Made by a program: the position numbers and the translations under genes
Notes under the pieces: generated by a model
The model's database searches: none
Told to the model about the DNA's origin: nothing
Seen by the model: only the letters and a program-made list of their open reading frames with translations
Shown: piece after piece, positions 61,676 through 64,000 of the stretch
Numbering within the stretch: the stretch's first letter is position 1
How the letters are laid out: every line of letters starts with the position of its first letter
DNA from: Methylobacterium pseudosasicola
GTDB taxonomy: Bacteria > Pseudomonadota > Alphaproteobacteria > Rhizobiales > Beijerinckiaceae
Assembly (NCBI RefSeq): GCF_900114535.1
Contig: NZ_FOTK01000020.1
Span: 52,691 to 116,690, forward strand
Direction of reading: 5' to 3'
DNA: 64,000 bases

Positions 61676-61800
61676 GCGTCACTCGGCAATGAAATTACAA
61701 TTCTCAGGCCTCAGATAATGCGCTCCCCACCCGCCGGCCAATCGGACGAAAGGCCCTCTGCCCAGGCCATCGACAGGCGATACGTGGGAACCGGCCGCCG

Positions 61801-63645
61801 ATGAGCACTCGGATCGCCCGCCTCGGCGAGCGCCTCGGGGCGCTGCGCTATCTGCCAGCCCTGTTTCGCGAGATCGCCGCCGCGAGCCCGCGCCTGCTGG
61901 CCGCGAGCCTCTCCTTGCGCCTCGTGGCGGCCTGCCTGCCGATCCTGTCGCTCTACCTCGCCAAGCTGATCCTCGACGGCATCGTGGCCGAGCATGCCCG
62001 CCCGGCGCCGGCGGCGGGATTTTCGGACTGGCTCGCCGATCCCGGCCGGGCGCGGCTCGCCCTGCTGGTGGCGGCCGAACTCGGGCTGGCGCTGCTTTCC
62101 GACCTCACCGGCCGGCTCGCGAGCCTGACCGAGACCCTGATCGGCGACCTCTACGCCAACGCCGCCTCGGTACGGCTGATGGCGCATGCCGCCTCCCTGG
62201 ACCTCGCCCAGTTCGAGGACAGCGCCCAGCAGGACCGGCTGGAGCGGGCGCGCCGACAGGTCAGCGGCCGCACCGGGCTGATCGGCACGGTGTTCGGGCA
62301 GTTCCAGGCCCTGGTGACGCTGGCCTCGCTCACCGCCGGAGTGGCGGCCTTCACCCCGTGGCTGGTTGTGCTGATCGCCGCCGCCCTGGTGCCGGCTTTG
62401 CTCAACGAGTGGCACTTCACCAAGGCCGGCTATCGCCTGGCCTGGATCCGCAGCCCGGAGCGGCGGCGGATCGATTACCTGCGCTATCTCGGCGCCAGCG
62501 TCGAGACCGCCAAGGAGACGAAGCTCTTCGGCCTCTCGGGCTACATTACCGCGCTCTACGGGGCGCTCGCGCAGAACCTGCTCGCCGAGAACCGGGCGCT
62601 GGCCACCGCCCGGGCGCGCTGGGGCTTCGCCTTCGCGAGCCTCGGGACGCTGGCCTATTACGCCGCCTACGCGGTGATCGTCTGGCGGACCGTGGCCGGC
62701 GCCTTCTCGATCGGCGACCTCGCCTTCCTGGCCGGTGCGTTCCAGCGCCTGCGCGGCGGCATCGAGGGGCTGCTGCTGGGGCTCACCCAGATCAGCGGCC
62801 AGGCGCAGTATCTCGACGACTTCTTCTCGTTCTTCGCGATCCGGCCGGAGATCCGCTCGCCCGCGCAGCCCGTGCCGGTGCCGAGCCCGATCCGGGAGGG
62901 GCTGGTGTTCGAGGATGTCGGCTACCGCTATCCCGGCACCGAGACCTGGGCTCTGCGTGGCCTGTCCTTCGCGGTGCGGGCCGGGGAGACCGTGGCGCTC
63001 GTCGGCGGCAACGGCGCCGGCAAGACCACGATCGTCAAGCTGATGACCCGGCTCTACGACCCGCACGAGGGCCGGGTGCTGCTCGATGGGCGCCCGCTCG
63101 CCGCCTACGACCTCGACGACCTCCGGGCCCGGGTCGCGGCGATTTTCCAGGATTTCGTCCGGTTCGATCTCACCGCCGGCGAGAACGTCGCGGTCGGCCG
63201 GATCGCGGCGGCCGACGACCAGGACCGCATCGCGGCGGCCGCGGCCCGCGGGCTCGCCGCCCCGGTGATCGAGCGCCTGCCGGAGGGCTACGCCCAGCCG
63301 CTCGGCAAGCGCTTCGCCGGCGGCGTCGACCTGTCGGGGGGCGAGTGGCAGAAGGTCGCCCTGTCCCGGGCCTATATGCGCGAAGCCGAGATCCTGATCC
63401 TCGACGAGCCGACCGCGGCGCTCGACGCGCGGGCCGAGCACGACGTGTTCGCCCGGTTCCGGGAGCTGTCGGCCGGGCGCACGACGGTGCTGATCTCGCA
63501 CCGCTTCTCGACGGTGCGCATGGCCGACCGCATCCTGGTCCTGGAGGGCGGGCGGCTGCTCGAAGAAGGCAGCCACGCCGCCCTGATGGGGCAGGGCGGC
63601 CGCTACGCCGAGCTGTTCACCCTGCAGGCGCAGGGCTATCGGTGA
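61801..63645 (+). CDS. ABC transporter, fused permease and ATPase
   Basis: 614-residue exporter half-transporter. The N-terminal domain (about residues 1-340) contains about six transmembrane helices typical of MsbA-type exporters. The nucleotide-binding domain (about 370-600) has Walker A GGNGAGKTT (residues about 401-409), signature LSGGEWQKVALSRAY, Walker B ILILDEPTAALD and the H-loop His in LISHRFST. Substrate is unknown; no substrate-binding protein is nearby. ATG 61801. The IS4-type transposase fragment starts 69 bp after the stop. Confidence 0.93.
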   Translation: MSTRIARLGERLGALRYLPALFREIAAASPRLLAASLSLRLVAACLPILSLYLAKLILDGIVAEHARPAPAAGFSDWLADPGRARLALLVAAELGLALLSDLTGRLASLTETLIGDLYANAASVRLMAHAASLDLAQFEDSAQQDRLERARRQVSGRTGLIGTVFGQFQALVTLASLTAGVAAFTPWLVVLIAAALVPALLNEWHFTKAGYRLAWIRSPERRRIDYLRYLGASVETAKETKLFGLSGYITALYGALAQNLLAENRALATARARWGFAFASLGTLAYYAAYAVIVWRTVAGAFSIGDLAFLAGAFQRLRGGIEGLLLGLTQISGQAQYLDDFFSFFAIRPEIRSPAQPVPVPSPIREGLVFEDVGYRYPGTETWALRGLSFAVRAGETVALVGGNGAGKTTIVKLMTRLYDPHEGRVLLDGRPLAAYDLDDLRARVAAIFQDFVRFDLTAGENVAVGRIAAADDQDRIAAAAARGLAAPVIERLPEGYAQPLGKRFAGGVDLSGGEWQKVALSRAYMREAEILILDEPTAALDARAEHDVFARFRELSAGRTTVLISHRFSTVRMADRILVLEGGRLLEEGSHAALMGQGGRYAELFTLQAQGYR

Positions 63646-63714
63646 GTGTCAGGGTTTCGAAAGGTCCCGGACCCAGCCCTTTTAAGGTGTTTGTTGTGTG
63701 CCCAAGTCGTTGGG

Positions 63715-64000
63715 ATGAGAGGATCATCAGACGGATTGGGGTGTGTCTGGTCGGCCGTTCTGGAGCGCTTCGAGCAACAGGCGCCGGCGGGTGTGATGGC
63801 GCGGACGCTTCTGGAGCAGGCGTTTCCGGCGGCGTGGCTCGATGCGGTGTTCGCAGCCCATCGCCAGCGCCAATACGAGCGCGCGTTGCTGTTCTCGACG
63901 ATCGTCGAGCTGATGATGCTGGTGGCGGTCGGCTTGCGGCCCTCGTTGCACGCGGCGGCCCGGCAGGCGGAGCCTCTGCCGGTGTCGCTGCCGGCGCTGT
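63715..64000 (+). CDS. IS4-type transposase, N-terminal part (cut by window edge)
   Basis: Open frame from ATG 63715 to the window end without a stop. It reads MRGSSDGLGCVWSAVLERF, then APAGVMARTLLEQAFPAAWLDAV, then RQRQYERALLFSTIVELMMLVAVGLRPSLHAAAR. This matches the N-terminus of IS4-family transposases, which share VMxRxxLE and Q-Y-T/E-R-x-L-L-F-S-T-x-V-x-L-M. The DDE residues lie beyond the edge. No left inverted repeat is defined; it should lie between 63646 and 63715. Confidence 0.75.
   Translation, partial: MRGSSDGLGCVWSAVLERFEQQAPAGVMARTLLEQAFPAAWLDAVFAAHRQRQYERALLFSTIVELMMLVAVGLRPSLHAAARQAEPLPVSLPAL

Overview
The window is very G+C-rich (about 70% by eye) chromosomal DNA from an alphaproteobacterium of the order Hyphomicrobiales, most likely Methylobacterium or a close relative. 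Supporting this are the gene order fabD-fabG-acpP-fabF and rpoZ-rsh, a MucR/Ros-type regulator, a phasin, DUF6894, PilZ and GGDEF proteins, sigma-EcfG-like promoters (GGAAC-N16-CGTT), and many palindromic intergenic repeats of the kind that litter such genomes. No tRNA, rRNA, CRISPR array or prophage was found; the only transposase is a partial gene running off the right edge.

Layout. 0.1-7.2 kb: AI-2E-type transporter with an extra C-terminal domain, histidinol-phosphatase (hisN), a muramidase-like exported protein, then the YcjX-YcjF pair. 7.2-16 kb: a small ORF, an RBBP9-type hydrolase, uvsE, a YihY membrane protein behind a near-perfect sigma-EcfG promoter, msrB, an unusual degenerate CYTH-domain protein, thrS, and a PAS-GGDEF protein. 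16-26.4 kb: a gene-sparse zone of about 20 small, mostly exported or membrane orphans, including DUF6894, a zinc-ligand-less MucR homologue, PilZ and a phasin, with several copies of one short palindromic repeat. 26.6-33 kb: a molybdopterin oxidoreductase divergent from a BON/OmpA-like envelope protein, small membrane proteins and a YidB/DUF937 protein, separated by repeats. 33.3-46.7 kb: core genome, with a DUF6883/DUF4926 pair beside fabF, then the fatty-acid cluster, rpoZ-rsh, a NYN nuclease, a Bcp-like peroxiredoxin, smpB, dapA and a soluble lytic transglycosylase. 46.7-48.7 kb: two related nested palindromes bracketing an AT-rich patch with a truncated XRE regulator and an SNase-like gene. 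48.7-53 kb: PepSY-response regulator-sensor kinase operon, convergent with metX-metW. 53-55 kb: four small orphans and a MITE-like repeat. 55-64 kb: LysE exporter, hisC-tyrC, msrA, trpB, vapBC, a helix-hairpin-helix protein, an ABC exporter and an IS4-type transposase fragment.

Functional themes are amino-acid biosynthesis (hisN, hisC, tyrC, trpB, dapA, metXW), type II fatty-acid synthesis, the stringent response, methionine-sulfoxide repair in two compartments (cytosolic MsrB, exported MsrA), and envelope stress or maintenance (YcjX/YcjF, YihY, lytic transglycosylase, BON/OmpA-like protein, PepSY two-component system). The parts least like textbook biology are the degenerate CYTH protein, the split OmpA-like domain, the zinc-less MucR protein, the overlapping DUF4926-DUF6883 pair and the nested repeats. 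All functional calls were made by reading motifs; no database search was run.
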